Below are positions 1 to 5,492 of a stretch of 5,492 nucleotides of DNA, piece after piece. The position numbers and the translations under genes are program-made. Source of the stretch: Acidobacteriota bacterium (GTDB taxonomy: Bacteria > Acidobacteriota > Thermoanaerobaculia > Multivoradales > JAHEKO01); NCBI GenBank assembly GCA_030610025.1, contig JAUWSP010000220.1, positions 1 through 5,492 on the forward strand, read 5' to 3'. Positions within the stretch are counted from its first letter, which is position 1, and every line of letters begins with the position of its first letter. A model generated the notes under the pieces. The model saw nothing but the letters and a program-made list of their open reading frames with translations, did not search any database and was not told where the DNA came from.

Positions 1-81
1 CTGGGTCTGGGCTCCGTAGTAAGCCGTGGCGGGTACCTGAACCTCGCCGAGGCTGTCTCGTTCAGTCCGAGTCTCCGTCAT
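1..81 (-). CDS. fumC: Class II fumarate hydratase, N-terminal 27 residues (cut by window edge)
   Basis: The minus strand reads ATG at 81-79 and stays open to the window edge. The 27 residues begin MTETRTERDSLGEV and end PATAYYGAQTQ. Class II fumarases open with an R-x-E-x-DSLGEV-x-VPA segment followed by (Y/W)GAQTQ, which forms the start of the N-terminal domain. The enzyme reversibly hydrates fumarate to L-malate in the TCA cycle, as a cytoplasmic homotetramer. The related aspartase AspA usually has YYGVHT at this point, so GAQTQ favours fumarase, but only the N-terminus is visible and the catalytic residues lie outside the window. The start is supported by an AAGGGAG ribosome binding site seven bases upstream. 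The gene points the same way as carB but is separated from it by 367 bp with strong hairpins, so it probably has its own transcript. Confidence 0.8.
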   Translation of the reverse strand, partial: MTETRTERDSLGEVQVPATAYYGAQTQ

Positions 82-88
82 GTAAAGG

Positions 89-95
89 CTCCCTT
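89..95 (-). promoter_or_regulatory. Ribosome binding site of fumC
   Basis: On the minus strand this reads AAGGGAG, followed by seven bases (CCTTTAC) and then the ATG at 81-79. Both match and spacing are good for a Shine-Dalgarno site, and this fixes the fumarase start. Confidence 0.75.
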
Positions 96-201
96 GGGTT
101 CGAATTGGATCGCTATTCTCTCAGAAAACCGGGCGCCTCTGGGTTGAAGCAGCCCACGTACCTCCCCACGCCGAACCCTGGATGCGTCACCCGGAGCATG
201 G

Positions 202-278
202 GATCGACCAAGGGGTCTCCTGAGTCTGCGGCCTCACCCGACCATGCCCCTCCGACTCAGGAGACCCCTTGGCCGATC
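202..278. repeat. Long near-perfect inverted repeat (25-bp arms, 27-bp loop)
   Basis: The left arm 208-226 (CCAAGGGGTCTCCTGAGTC) is the exact reverse complement of 254-272, giving 19 uninterrupted pairs. After one mismatch (207/273) five more pairs follow (GATCG at 202-206 with CGATC at 274-278). The loop is 227-253. No run of T follows on either strand, so this is not a standard Rho-independent terminator. I see no target-site duplication or transposase. It lies 171-247 bases past the carB stop and about 120 bases before fumC. Plausible roles are a bidirectional terminator or transcript-end stabiliser, or a small dispersed palindromic element. The structure is certain; its function is not. 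Confidence 0.85.
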
Positions 279-351
279 TGGCACCGTCGGTTCCGAGAGG
301 TTCGTTCCGGACCTCCTCACGTTGACCTTCTGGAGAGGATCAAGGAAATGC

Positions 352-372
352 CGGCCGGCACAGGTCCGGCCG
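352..372 (-). terminator. GC-rich hairpin, possible carB terminator
   Basis: CGGCCGG (352-358) pairs with CCGGCCG (366-372) around a seven-base loop, about 77 bases past the carB stop. On the minus strand the stem is preceded by TTTTGAAG and followed by GCATTTCCTT, a weak T-rich tail. It looks like an imperfect intrinsic terminator for carB. The tail is interrupted by C residues, so efficiency is doubtful. Confidence 0.4.
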
Positions 373-448
373 CTTCAAAACTCGAGACTGCGAGTCGCCC
401 CCTAAGCCCTCAAGCCCTCAAAGACCGGACGGGCGGAGTCCGACCGCC

Positions 449-3400
449 TCAACCCACCCCATGCAGGTCCTGCAGGGAGGCGACCTCCAGGTCCTGAGCC
501 TTCCAGGCTGCGATACCTTCGACCGCCGCCATGGCCCCGGAGAGGGTCGTGATGCAAGGAATGTCGTACTTGAGAGCCGTCTGTCGGATCGAGGCGTCGT
601 CCTCGTGGGACTCCCGACCCAACGGCGTGTTGACCACCAGGTCGATATCCCGATTGATCAAATGGTCGACGATGTGGGGCCGGCCCTCGTGTACCTTGTT
701 GATTCGACGGACCTTGAGTCCCTGACTGTTCAAGAACTCCGCCGTCCCGGCGGTCGCCGTCAGCTCGAAGCCGACCTCGGCAAGCCTGTGGGCTACAGGC
801 AACAAGGCCTCCTTGTCGGTGTCATTGACGGACACGAACGCCGTGCCTTCCAGCGGCAGCTTGTGGCCGGCGGCCACCCAGGACTTGGCAAAAGCGATTC
901 CGAAGTAGGGGCTGCTACCCATCACCTCACCGGTGGACTTCATCTCGGGTCCCAACACCGGGTCGACGCCGGTAAATCTGCGAAATGGGAAGACCGGTGC
1001 CTTCACGAAGACGCCGGGCACCGCTGGCTCGGTCGTGAAGCCCAGGTCGGCAAGGCTCTGGCCCGCCATCACCTTGGCGGCCAGCTTGACCAGCGGCACA
1101 CCGACAGCCTTGGCGATGAAGGGCACCGTACGCGAGGCTCGTGGATTGACTTCGATAACGTAGATCTCGCCCTGATGGATCGCGAACTGGACGTTCATCA
1201 GTCCGACCACTCCGAGTCGCAAGGCGAGTCGCTTGGCGGTCTCCCGCATCTCTTCCAGCGCCTCGTCCCCAACGTCTTGAGTGGGCAGAACGGCAGCGGA
1301 GTCGCCAGAGTGGATGCCGGCTTCCTCGATGTGCTGGAGAATGCCCGCCACCACGGCGGTCTCGCCATCGGCCAATAGATCCAGGTCCACTTCGATGGCG
1401 TTGTCCAGGAATCGGTCCAGCAGTATGGGCTGGCCCGGCGAGACCTCGGCGGCGTCGCGCACATACTTCTGCAAGGTCGATTCCTCGTAGCAGATGGCCA
1501 TGGCCCGTCCACCGAGAACGTAGCTCGGGCGCACCAGAACCGGAAAGCCGATCTCACGCGCGACCTGGATCCCCTCCTCCACAGAGATAGCGGTCCCATT
1601 TTCCGGTTGACGGATACCTTCCGCTGCCAGCAGTGCTCCGAAGCGTTTTCGATCCTCGGCCAGATCGATGGCCTCGGGCGGAGTTCCCCAGATCGGCACC
1701 CCCGCTTCGGCCAGCCCTCGAGCCAGCTTCAAGGGAGTCTGCCCGCCCAGTTGCACGACGACACCTTCAGGCTTCTCCCTTTCGAAAACGGCCAGCACAT
1801 GCTCCAGGGTCAGCGGCTCGAAGTAGAGGCGGTCGGAGGTGTCGTAGTCCGTCGACACGGTCTCCGGATTGCAATTGACCATGATGGTCTCGAAGCCGGC
1901 CTCGGCGAGGCTGTAGGCGGCATGCACACAGCAGTAGTCGAATTCGATTCCCTGGCCGATCCGATTCGGGCCGGAGCCCAGGATCATGACCTTGGGCCTC
2001 TCGTCCACATCAGACTCGTCCTCCGCCCCGAAGGTCGAGTAGAGATACGGCGTGAGAGCTGGAAATTCGGCGGCGCAGGTGTCCACTCTCTTGAAGGTCC
2101 GATCGATCCCTGATTCGACCGAGCGGTTCTTGACTTCCCGGTCGGTAGCCTGAACCAGGCTGCCAATCCTCTGATCGGTCAGGCCACACTGCTTGGCCTC
2201 TCGCAGCAGGCCGCCGGGCAGCGAGGCGAGATCCCAGCAGGCCAGCTCGGTCTCCAACTCCACGATGCTCTCGATCTCGCGCAGAAACCAGGGGTCGATG
2301 TGGGATGTCGCTGCCACCTCCTCGACACTCCACCCCTGGCGCAGCGCGGCAAAGACCGCGAACAACCGTTCCCAGTTCGGGGTGGCCAGGCGGCGGCGCA
2401 GGCGCACGGGATCCGACATCCGTTGCTCGCGCGCCGCGATCGTCCCATCCAGCTCGAGCGAAGCCAGGCCTTTCATCAAGGCCTCGCGAAAGGTCGTTCC
2501 GATCGCCATCACCTCGCCGACCGATTTCATCGACGTGCCGAGCACTGGGGCGGTCTGCGGAAACTTCTCGAAGGCCCAACGGGGAATCTTGACCACGGTG
2601 TAGTCCAGCGAGGGCTCGAAGGCGGCATACGTCTGGCCGGTGATCTCGTTGGGGATCTCGTCCAGGGTGTAGCCCACGGCCAGCAGTGCCGCGATCTTCG
2701 CGATCGGAAAGCCCGTCGCCTTGGAAGCGAGCGCCGAGCTCCTCGAGACCCGGGGGTTCATTTCGATCACGACCCTCTCCCCGGTCTCCGGATTGACGGC
2801 GAATTGGATGTTCGAACCTCCAGTGGCCACGCCGACCCGACGAATCACGGCGAAGGCGTCGTTACGCATGGCCTGGTACTCCCGGTCCGAGAGCGTCTGC
2901 TGTGGCGCCACGGTGATGGAATCCCCGGTGTGCACGCCCATTGCATCCACGTTCTCGACCGAGCAGATGACGATCGAGTTGTCGACCTTGTCGCGAATCA
3001 CCTCGAGCTCGAACTCTTTCCAACCCAGCACCGACTGCTCGAGCAACACCCGTCGGGTGGGGCTGGCATCGAGAGCCGTCGCCACCATGTCGTCCAGCTC
3101 GTCGCGATTGTAGACCGTGCCACCACCCTCCCCTCCGAGAGTGAAGCTCGGCCGAATGATCAGCGGGAAGCCGATCCGCGAGGCGATCTCGCGAGCTTCC
3201 GACTCGCTACCGGCGTAACCACTGGTGGGAACCTGGAGGCCGATTTCCTGCATGGCCTCCTTGAACAGCTGCCGGTCCTCCCCGAGCAGCAGGGCGTCGA
3301 CGCCAGCACCTAGAAGCTCGACTCCATAGCGCTCCAGGACTCCGGCCTCGTGAAGTGCCAACGTCAGGTTGATCCCGGTCTGCCCTCCGACCGTCGGGAG

Positions 3401-3658
3401 AATCGCGTCGGGACGTTCCTTCTGGATGATCTTCTCGACGATCTCCGGCACCAGGGGCTCGACGTACGTTGCATCGGAGAACTCGGGGTCCGTCATGATG
3501 GTCGCCGGGTTGGAGTTGACCAGGATCACCCGGTACCCCTCCCGCCTCAGGGCCCGACAAGCCTGCGTCCCGGAGTAGTCGAACTCGCAGGCCTGGCCAA
3601 TGACAATGGGCCCGGAGCCCACGATGAGGATCGAATGGATGTCTGTTCGCTTCGGCAT
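449..3658 (-). CDS. carB: Carbamoyl-phosphate synthase large subunit
   Basis: This is a complete 1069-residue CarB; E. coli CarB has 1073. It makes carbamoyl phosphate from bicarbonate, ammonia (delivered by the CarA glutaminase) and two ATP, feeding pyrimidine and arginine synthesis in the cytoplasm. The domains run in the usual order: carboxyphosphate ATP-grasp (about 1-403), oligomerisation (404-548), carbamoyl-phosphate ATP-grasp (549-931) and MGS-like allosteric domain (932-1069). Key residues are present: R129; metal ligands Q285/E299/N301 in the first half and Q824/E836/N838 in the second; R710 in [10 protein letters not shown]; and regulatory-site K949, T969, T972, K988, N1010 and T1011, matching E. 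coli K954, T974, T977, K993, N1015 and T1016. The frame stays open 47 codons further upstream, but family homology begins at [17 protein letters not shown], so I place the start at 3658. No Shine-Dalgarno precedes it. carA is not upstream: the next gene is divergent. Confidence 0.97.
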   Translation of the reverse strand: MPKRTDIHSILIVGSGPIVIGQACEFDYSGTQACRALRREGYRVILVNSNPATIMTDPEFSDATYVEPLVPEIVEKIIQKERPDAILPTVGGQTGINLTLALHEAGVLERYGVELLGAGVDALLLGEDRQLFKEAMQEIGLQVPTSGYAGSESEAREIASRIGFPLIIRPSFTLGGEGGGTVYNRDELDDMVATALDASPTRRVLLEQSVLGWKEFELEVIRDKVDNSIVICSVENVDAMGVHTGDSITVAPQQTLSDREYQAMRNDAFAVIRRVGVATGGSNIQFAVNPETGERVVIEMNPRVSRSSALASKATGFPIAKIAALLAVGYTLDEIPNEITGQTYAAFEPSLDYTVVKIPRWAFEKFPQTAPVLGTSMKSVGEVMAIGTTFREALMKGLASLELDGTIAAREQRMSDPVRLRRRLATPNWERLFAVFAALRQGWSVEEVAATSHIDPWFLREIESIVELETELACWDLASLPGGLLREAKQCGLTDQRIGSLVQATDREVKNRSVESGIDRTFKRVDTCAAEFPALTPYLYSTFGAEDESDVDERPKVMILGSGPNRIGQGIEFDYCCVHAAYSLAEAGFETIMVNCNPETVSTDYDTSDRLYFEPLTLEHVLAVFEREKPEGVVVQLGGQTPLKLARGLAEAGVPIWGTPPEAIDLAEDRKRFGALLAAEGIRQPENGTAISVEEGIQVAREIGFPVLVRPSYVLGGRAMAICYEESTLQKYVRDAAEVSPGQPILLDRFLDNAIEVDLDLLADGETAVVAGILQHIEEAGIHSGDSAAVLPTQDVGDEALEEMRETAKRLALRLGVVGLMNVQFAIHQGEIYVIEVNPRASRTVPFIAKAVGVPLVKLAAKVMAGQSLADLGFTTEPAVPGVFVKAPVFPFRRFTGVDPVLGPEMKSTGEVMGSSPYFGIAFAKSWVAAGHKLPLEGTAFVSVNDTDKEALLPVAHRLAEVGFELTATAGTAEFLNSQGLKVRRINKVHEGRPHIVDHLINRDIDLVVNTPLGRESHEDDASIRQTALKYDIPCITTLSGAMAAVEGIAAWKAQDLEVASLQDLHGVG

Positions 3659-3668
3659 GGCGGGTGGA

Positions 3669-3695
3669 AGTTTAGCAGTGGCGCCTAGCCCCCAA
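3669..3695 (-). promoter_or_regulatory. Candidate carB promoter very close to the start codon
   Basis: On the minus strand TAAACT (3674-3669) resembles a -10 box, with TTGGGG (3695-3690) 15 bases upstream as a weak -35. Transcription would begin about 4-6 bases before the ATG at 3658, giving an almost leaderless message. That fits the absence of a Shine-Dalgarno (the upstream bases are CTTCCACCCGCC). Both boxes are degenerate and the spacing is short, so this is a suggestion only. Confidence 0.3.
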
Positions 3696-3724
3696 CCACC
3701 ACGGGCGCCTAGGAACCAACTACC
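3680..3724. repeat. Imperfect 21-nt direct repeat, 24-bp period, upstream of carB
   Basis: Copies at 3680-3700 and 3704-3724 match at 17 of 21 positions. They share an exact GGCGCCTAG (3680-3688 and 3704-3712) and CCAAC (3692-3696 and 3716-3720). The period of 24 bp is a little over two helical turns. The first copy overlaps the putative carB promoter. Such paired sites are typical of operators, but no regulator family is recognisable from the sequence. Confidence 0.6.
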
Positions 3725-3729
3725 CGCTG

Positions 3730-3759
3730 GGGTGGTGCTACGCCGCGTCAACACCACCC
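3730..3759. repeat. Inverted repeat in the divergent intergenic region
   Basis: GGGTGGTG (3730-3737) is the exact reverse complement of CACCACCC (3752-3759), with a 14-base spacer. It lies 72-101 bases upstream of carB and about 150 bases upstream of the DUF2892 gene. It could be a regulator-binding site for either direction or a hairpin in a longer carB leader. Confidence 0.45.
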
Positions 3760-3803
3760 ATACACAGGGTGTTCTTGCCACCTCATCGGTGATCGACAAC
3801 TAC

Positions 3804-3834
3804 CCAGATGGCAGTGGCGCTCGGAGCCATCTGG
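3804..3834. repeat. 9-bp inverted repeat upstream of the DUF2892 gene
   Basis: CCAGATGGC (3804-3812) pairs exactly with GCCATCTGG (3826-3834) around a 13-base loop. The loop side carries GCAGTGGCGC (3811-3820), also found exactly at 3675-3684 beside carB. CAACTACCC abuts the left arm (3797-3805) and recurs at 3717-3725. The arrangement suggests a shared control region between the divergent genes. The ATG inside the left arm (3808) lacks a ribosome binding site and is not taken as a start. Confidence 0.45.
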
Positions 3835-3893
3835 CGCCATGATGGGGTCAACGAATGCCGGATATGGACCGGCCTTGACGAGACAGGGAGTCC

Positions 3894-3899
3894 GAGGAG
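3894..3899 (+). promoter_or_regulatory. Strong ribosome binding site selecting a GTG start
   Basis: GAGGAG lies seven bases before the GTG at 3907-3909. It is the best Shine-Dalgarno match in this stretch and decides the start of the DUF2892 gene. The upstream in-frame ATG at 3808 has only GACAACTACCCAG before it. Confidence 0.7.
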
Positions 3900-3906
3900 A
3901 AGCCAG

Positions 3907-4239
3907 GTGAGTTCTCCAATCGTCCAGCACCTCCCGGGGTTCATTCGTCGGAAGGTTTCACAGTACAACGGGTCGACATTCGAAGTCTGGCCGCGAACGA
4001 CAGACAGGATCAAGGCCTTGGCAACCGAATTCAGAAATGAAGCCACTTGGGATCGAATTCTCCGCATCTTGCTCGGCGTAGGAATGCTGCTGCTGGGTTG
4101 GCTGGTGCTGGGTGAAGGGATCTTCGGCGCCGCTTTCCGGATCTTCGGCTTCGTGCCCCTGGTGACCGGTCTGCTGGGTTGGTGCCCGTTCTACACCCTT
4201 CTCGGCTTCGCCACGAAGAAGCAGGGCCGCCTCGACTGA
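3907..4239 (+). CDS. Small membrane protein with C-terminal DUF2892 (YgaP-like) domain
   Basis: This 110-residue protein starts at GTG 3907 behind GAGGAG. The frame also holds an ATG at 3808, but that has no ribosome binding site. A TTG at 4018 would give 73 residues, nearer the usual size of stand-alone DUF2892 proteins. Residues 1-43 are soluble, basic and unrecognised. From residue 44 the family pattern begins: NEATWDRILRI, a hydrophobic helix (about 54-69), a second helix (72-90) and the signature GWCPFYTLLG (91-100), then a short charged tail ending at D110. DUF2892 is the membrane part of YgaP-type proteins and also occurs alone; its function is unknown. YgaP itself carries a rhodanese domain, which is absent here. 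The gene diverges from carB and lies 180 bp before a sensor kinase in the same direction, so the two may be linked, though a hairpin separates them. Confidence 0.75.
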   Translation: MSSPIVQHLPGFIRRKVSQYNGSTFEVWPRTTDRIKALATEFRNEATWDRILRILLGVGMLLLGWLVLGEGIFGAAFRIFGFVPLVTGLLGWCPFYTLLGFATKKQGRLD

Positions 4240-4288
4240 GCCGCGTCTGCTTGACCGCAGCGCCGCCACCCCCCTGATCGCGTAGAAT

Positions 4289-4330
4289 CACAGGCGCCCG
4301 TGCGAGGCGCACGCTATTTGTGCGCCTGTG
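4289..4330 (+). promoter_or_regulatory. Stem-loop with two alternative pairings, before the kinase gene
   Basis: CACAGGCGC (4289-4297) pairs exactly with GCGCCTGTG (4322-4330). Inside, CGTGCG (4299-4304) pairs with CGCACG (4308-4313) across a three-base loop. A competing fold pairs AGGCGCAC (4305-4312) with GTGCGCCT (4320-4327) around a seven-base loop, because AGGCGC occurs twice (4292-4297 and 4305-4310) and both copies complement GCGCCT. It sits 49 bases after the DUF2892 stop and 89 bases before the kinase start. No U-tract follows, so a simple intrinsic terminator is doubtful. It may be a terminator-like or attenuator-like structure, or just a processing/stability hairpin. Confidence 0.5.
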
Positions 4331-4419
4331 TGTTCTGCGCCGTCCGACGTCCGCGCCCATCTGATGGACCCACTCGGCCGGGACCTTCTTGAGAGTCTGC
4401 TGCTTCGAGAACACCAGCC

Positions 4420-5492
4420 TTGCCGCAACCAACCTCAGATCAGACCGGCTCCGTCGCCCTGATCAGGCTCAAGTGGGCCTTTCTCATCACGCTGCTGGTC
4501 CTCTTCGTCTTCGTCGAGTTCGCGCGCTACAACCTGAGGTCGTTCCTGGATACGTGGTCGGGGCGGCTGATGATGGATCTGGTGATCCTGATTGGCGGTG
4601 TCTTCTTCTTCGGCGTCGTGTTCAACCTGGTGTCCCGACTGCAGATGCGCCTGGAGCGGCAGAACCGGGAGCTGCTGGCACTGCACTGGTCGGCCCTGGA
4701 CATCTATGGGGAGGTCTCTCTCGGTACCGTGCTGCAGAAGGTCGTCGACCAGGCACGCCAACTGCTCGAGGCCAAGTATGGAGCCATCGCCGTCTACGAC
4801 GACAAAGGCCTCATGAAGGAGTTCATGACCTCGGGAATGACCGATGAGGTCAAGGAGGGCATCGGCAGCCCTCCCGAGGGTCGAGGCCTGTTGGGTGTCG
4901 TGCTGCGCCAGGGCCAGCGGATCCGCCTACCCGATGTCGCACGCGACCCACGGTCTGTGGGCTTTCCGCCGAATCACCCCGACATGCACTCGCTGCTGGC
5001 GATACCGATCGTCTGCAAGGGGCCTTTTCGGGGCAATCTCTACGTCGCCGAGAAGATCACCGACCTCGAGTTCGCACCAGAAGACGAGGAGAGCTTGGTG
5101 CGCTTCGCCACGGCCGCGGCAATCGCCATCGACAACGCACATCTCAACCAGCGGCTCCGCACCCTCGCGGTGGCCGAGGAGCGTGTCAGGATCGCCCGCG
5201 AGATCCACGATGGCATGGCTCAGATCCTGGCCTACGTCAACACCAAGGCTCAGGCCGTCAAGGCCTACCTGGACAAGGGCAAGACGGATCAAGCCTCGGC
5301 TCAACTCGAGCAACTGGCTTCGGCCGCGAGAGAGGTCTATACCGACGCTCGCGAAGGCATCATGGCCCTACGCACGCAGGTGGGTCCCGATCAGAACCTG
5401 GGCGAGGTGCTCCAGGACTACGTGGAGCGGTGGGAGATGCAGACCGGCATCAGCAGCTCGTTGGAGATCGAGGGTGAGATTCAAATATCGCC
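4420..5492 (+). CDS. Membrane-anchored GAF-domain sensor histidine kinase, 5' part (cut by window edge)
   Basis: The frame is open from 4393 to the window edge. After the TGA at 4390-4392 the first usable start is TTG 4420 (weak GAGA upstream); later starts would cut into the membrane helices. The visible 357 residues hold two transmembrane helices (about 14-35 and 50-71), a short linker, and a GAF domain (about 98-242) with LLGVVLRQGQ, GFPPNHPDM (181-189) and LLAIPI. A HisKA_3 dimerisation domain follows (about 250-320), with H-box ERVRIAREIHDGMAQ (254-268) and phospho-acceptor H263. This is the NarX/DegS/DevS class of kinases, which phosphorylate NarL-type response regulators. The HATPase_c domain and any partner regulator lie beyond the window. 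The GAF resembles DevS/DosS GAF-A, and H186 aligns with the DevS haem ligand H149. The short inter-helix loop suggests sensing by the cytoplasmic GAF rather than outside the cell. Confidence 0.9.
   Translation, partial: MPQPTSDQTGSVALIRLKWAFLITLLVLFVFVEFARYNLRSFLDTWSGRLMMDLVILIGGVFFFGVVFNLVSRLQMRLERQNRELLALHWSALDIYGEVSLGTVLQKVVDQARQLLEAKYGAIAVYDDKGLMKEFMTSGMTDEVKEGIGSPPEGRGLLGVVLRQGQRIRLPDVARDPRSVGFPPNHPDMHSLLAIPIVCKGPFRGNLYVAEKITDLEFAPEDEESLVRFATAAAIAIDNAHLNQRLRTLAVAEERVRIAREIHDGMAQILAYVNTKAQAVKAYLDKGKTDQASAQLEQLASAAREVYTDAREGIMALRTQVGPDQNLGEVLQDYVERWEMQTGISSSLEIEGEIQIS

Larger units (their letters stand above)
82..448. other. Intergenic region between carB and fumC, no gene supported
   Basis: These 367 bp lie between the carB stop and the fumC start. 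A plus-strand open frame of 130 codons begins at 105, but it has no Shine-Dalgarno, reads as low-complexity P/S/T/R-rich sequence and runs into the 3' end of carB. The region holds the large inverted repeat at 202-278 and the GC hairpin at 352-372. It also holds a two-copy tandem AAGCCCTC at 404-419 and a short hairpin (CGGAC/GTCCG, 426-430 with 438-442) only six bases beyond the carB stop. I found no convincing -35/-10 pair for fumC on the minus strand. Confidence 0.6.

Noticed and set aside
92..110. GGTTCGAATT resembling a tRNA T-loop
   Set aside because: The flanking bases do not form the five-pair T stem, and no anticodon or acceptor arm can be built around it. The fumC ribosome binding site lies next to it.
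113..199. Short minus-strand frame of 28 codons starting at ATG 199
   Set aside because: There is no Shine-Dalgarno at proper spacing, and the peptide has no recognisable motif. Its length is within chance expectation.
202..278. Miniature transposable element with terminal inverted repeats
   Set aside because: I could find no target-site duplication beside the arms, and there is no second copy or transposase in the window. It is kept only as an inverted repeat.
105..497. Plus-strand open frame of 130 codons in the fumC/carB gap
   Set aside because: It has no ribosome binding site, no recognisable domain and a low-complexity composition. It overlaps the conserved 3' end of carB in antisense and spans the large palindrome.
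461..3313. Long antisense open frames inside carB (for example 461-1378 and 2300-3313 on plus, 2010-2579 on minus)
   Set aside because: carB is fully conserved over its length. In GC-rich genes with strong third-position bias, long shadow frames are expected, and their translations look like no protein family.
3659..3799. 47-codon N-terminal extension of CarB to ATG 3799
   Set aside because: The extension has no homology to CarB, runs through the repeat-rich control region and would destroy the usual short N-terminus of the family.
3808..3906. N-terminal extension of the DUF2892 protein from ATG 3808
   Set aside because: The ATG lies inside a hairpin arm and lacks a ribosome binding site, whereas GTG 3907 has GAGGAG at ideal spacing. 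The added residues show no domain.
4251..4288. TTGACC (4251-4256) with TAGAAT (4283-4288) as a promoter for the kinase
   Set aside because: The spacing of 26 bases is too long for a standard sigma-70 promoter. TAGAAT alone may be a -10 box, but no -35 sits at 16-18 bases.

Overview
The window is GC-rich bacterial DNA with mostly G/C-ending codons. It holds two complete genes, two genes cut by the window ends, and three intergenic stretches. The organism is probably a high-GC bacterium; the proteins have an acidobacterial or deltaproteobacterial flavour, but nothing here fixes the phylum. There is no sign of phage, transposase, CRISPR or rRNA/tRNA genes.

Layout from left to right. Positions 1-81 (minus) are the first 27 codons of a class II fumarase (fumC), with a good ribosome binding site just upstream. 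Positions 82-448 carry no convincing gene but contain a long near-perfect inverted repeat (202-278) and a short GC-rich hairpin (352-372) that could end carB transcription. Positions 449-3658 (minus) are a complete carB, the large subunit of carbamoyl-phosphate synthase, with every key ATP-site and allosteric residue I checked in place. Positions 3659-3906 separate carB from a divergently transcribed pair and are dense in short repeats: an imperfect 21-nt direct repeat and two hairpins. Positions 3907-4239 (plus) encode a small membrane protein with a C-terminal DUF2892 (YgaP-like) domain, started at GTG behind a strong Shine-Dalgarno. Positions 4240-4419 hold a stem-loop that can fold in two mutually exclusive ways. 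From 4420 to the right edge (plus) runs the 5' part of a membrane-anchored GAF/HisKA_3 sensor histidine kinase, probably starting at TTG.

How the genes relate. fumC and carB are housekeeping genes (TCA cycle; pyrimidine and arginine synthesis) lying in the same direction, but a 367-bp gap with strong hairpins makes co-transcription unlikely. carB has no carA upstream here. The DUF2892 gene and the kinase share a direction and may be one signalling/membrane unit separated by a regulatory hairpin. The kinase GAF domain resembles the haem-binding GAF of mycobacterial DevS/DosS, including a histidine that lines up with the haem ligand. This is the most interesting functional hint in the window. 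I see no clear new multi-gene system; most of the window is ordinary core genome.
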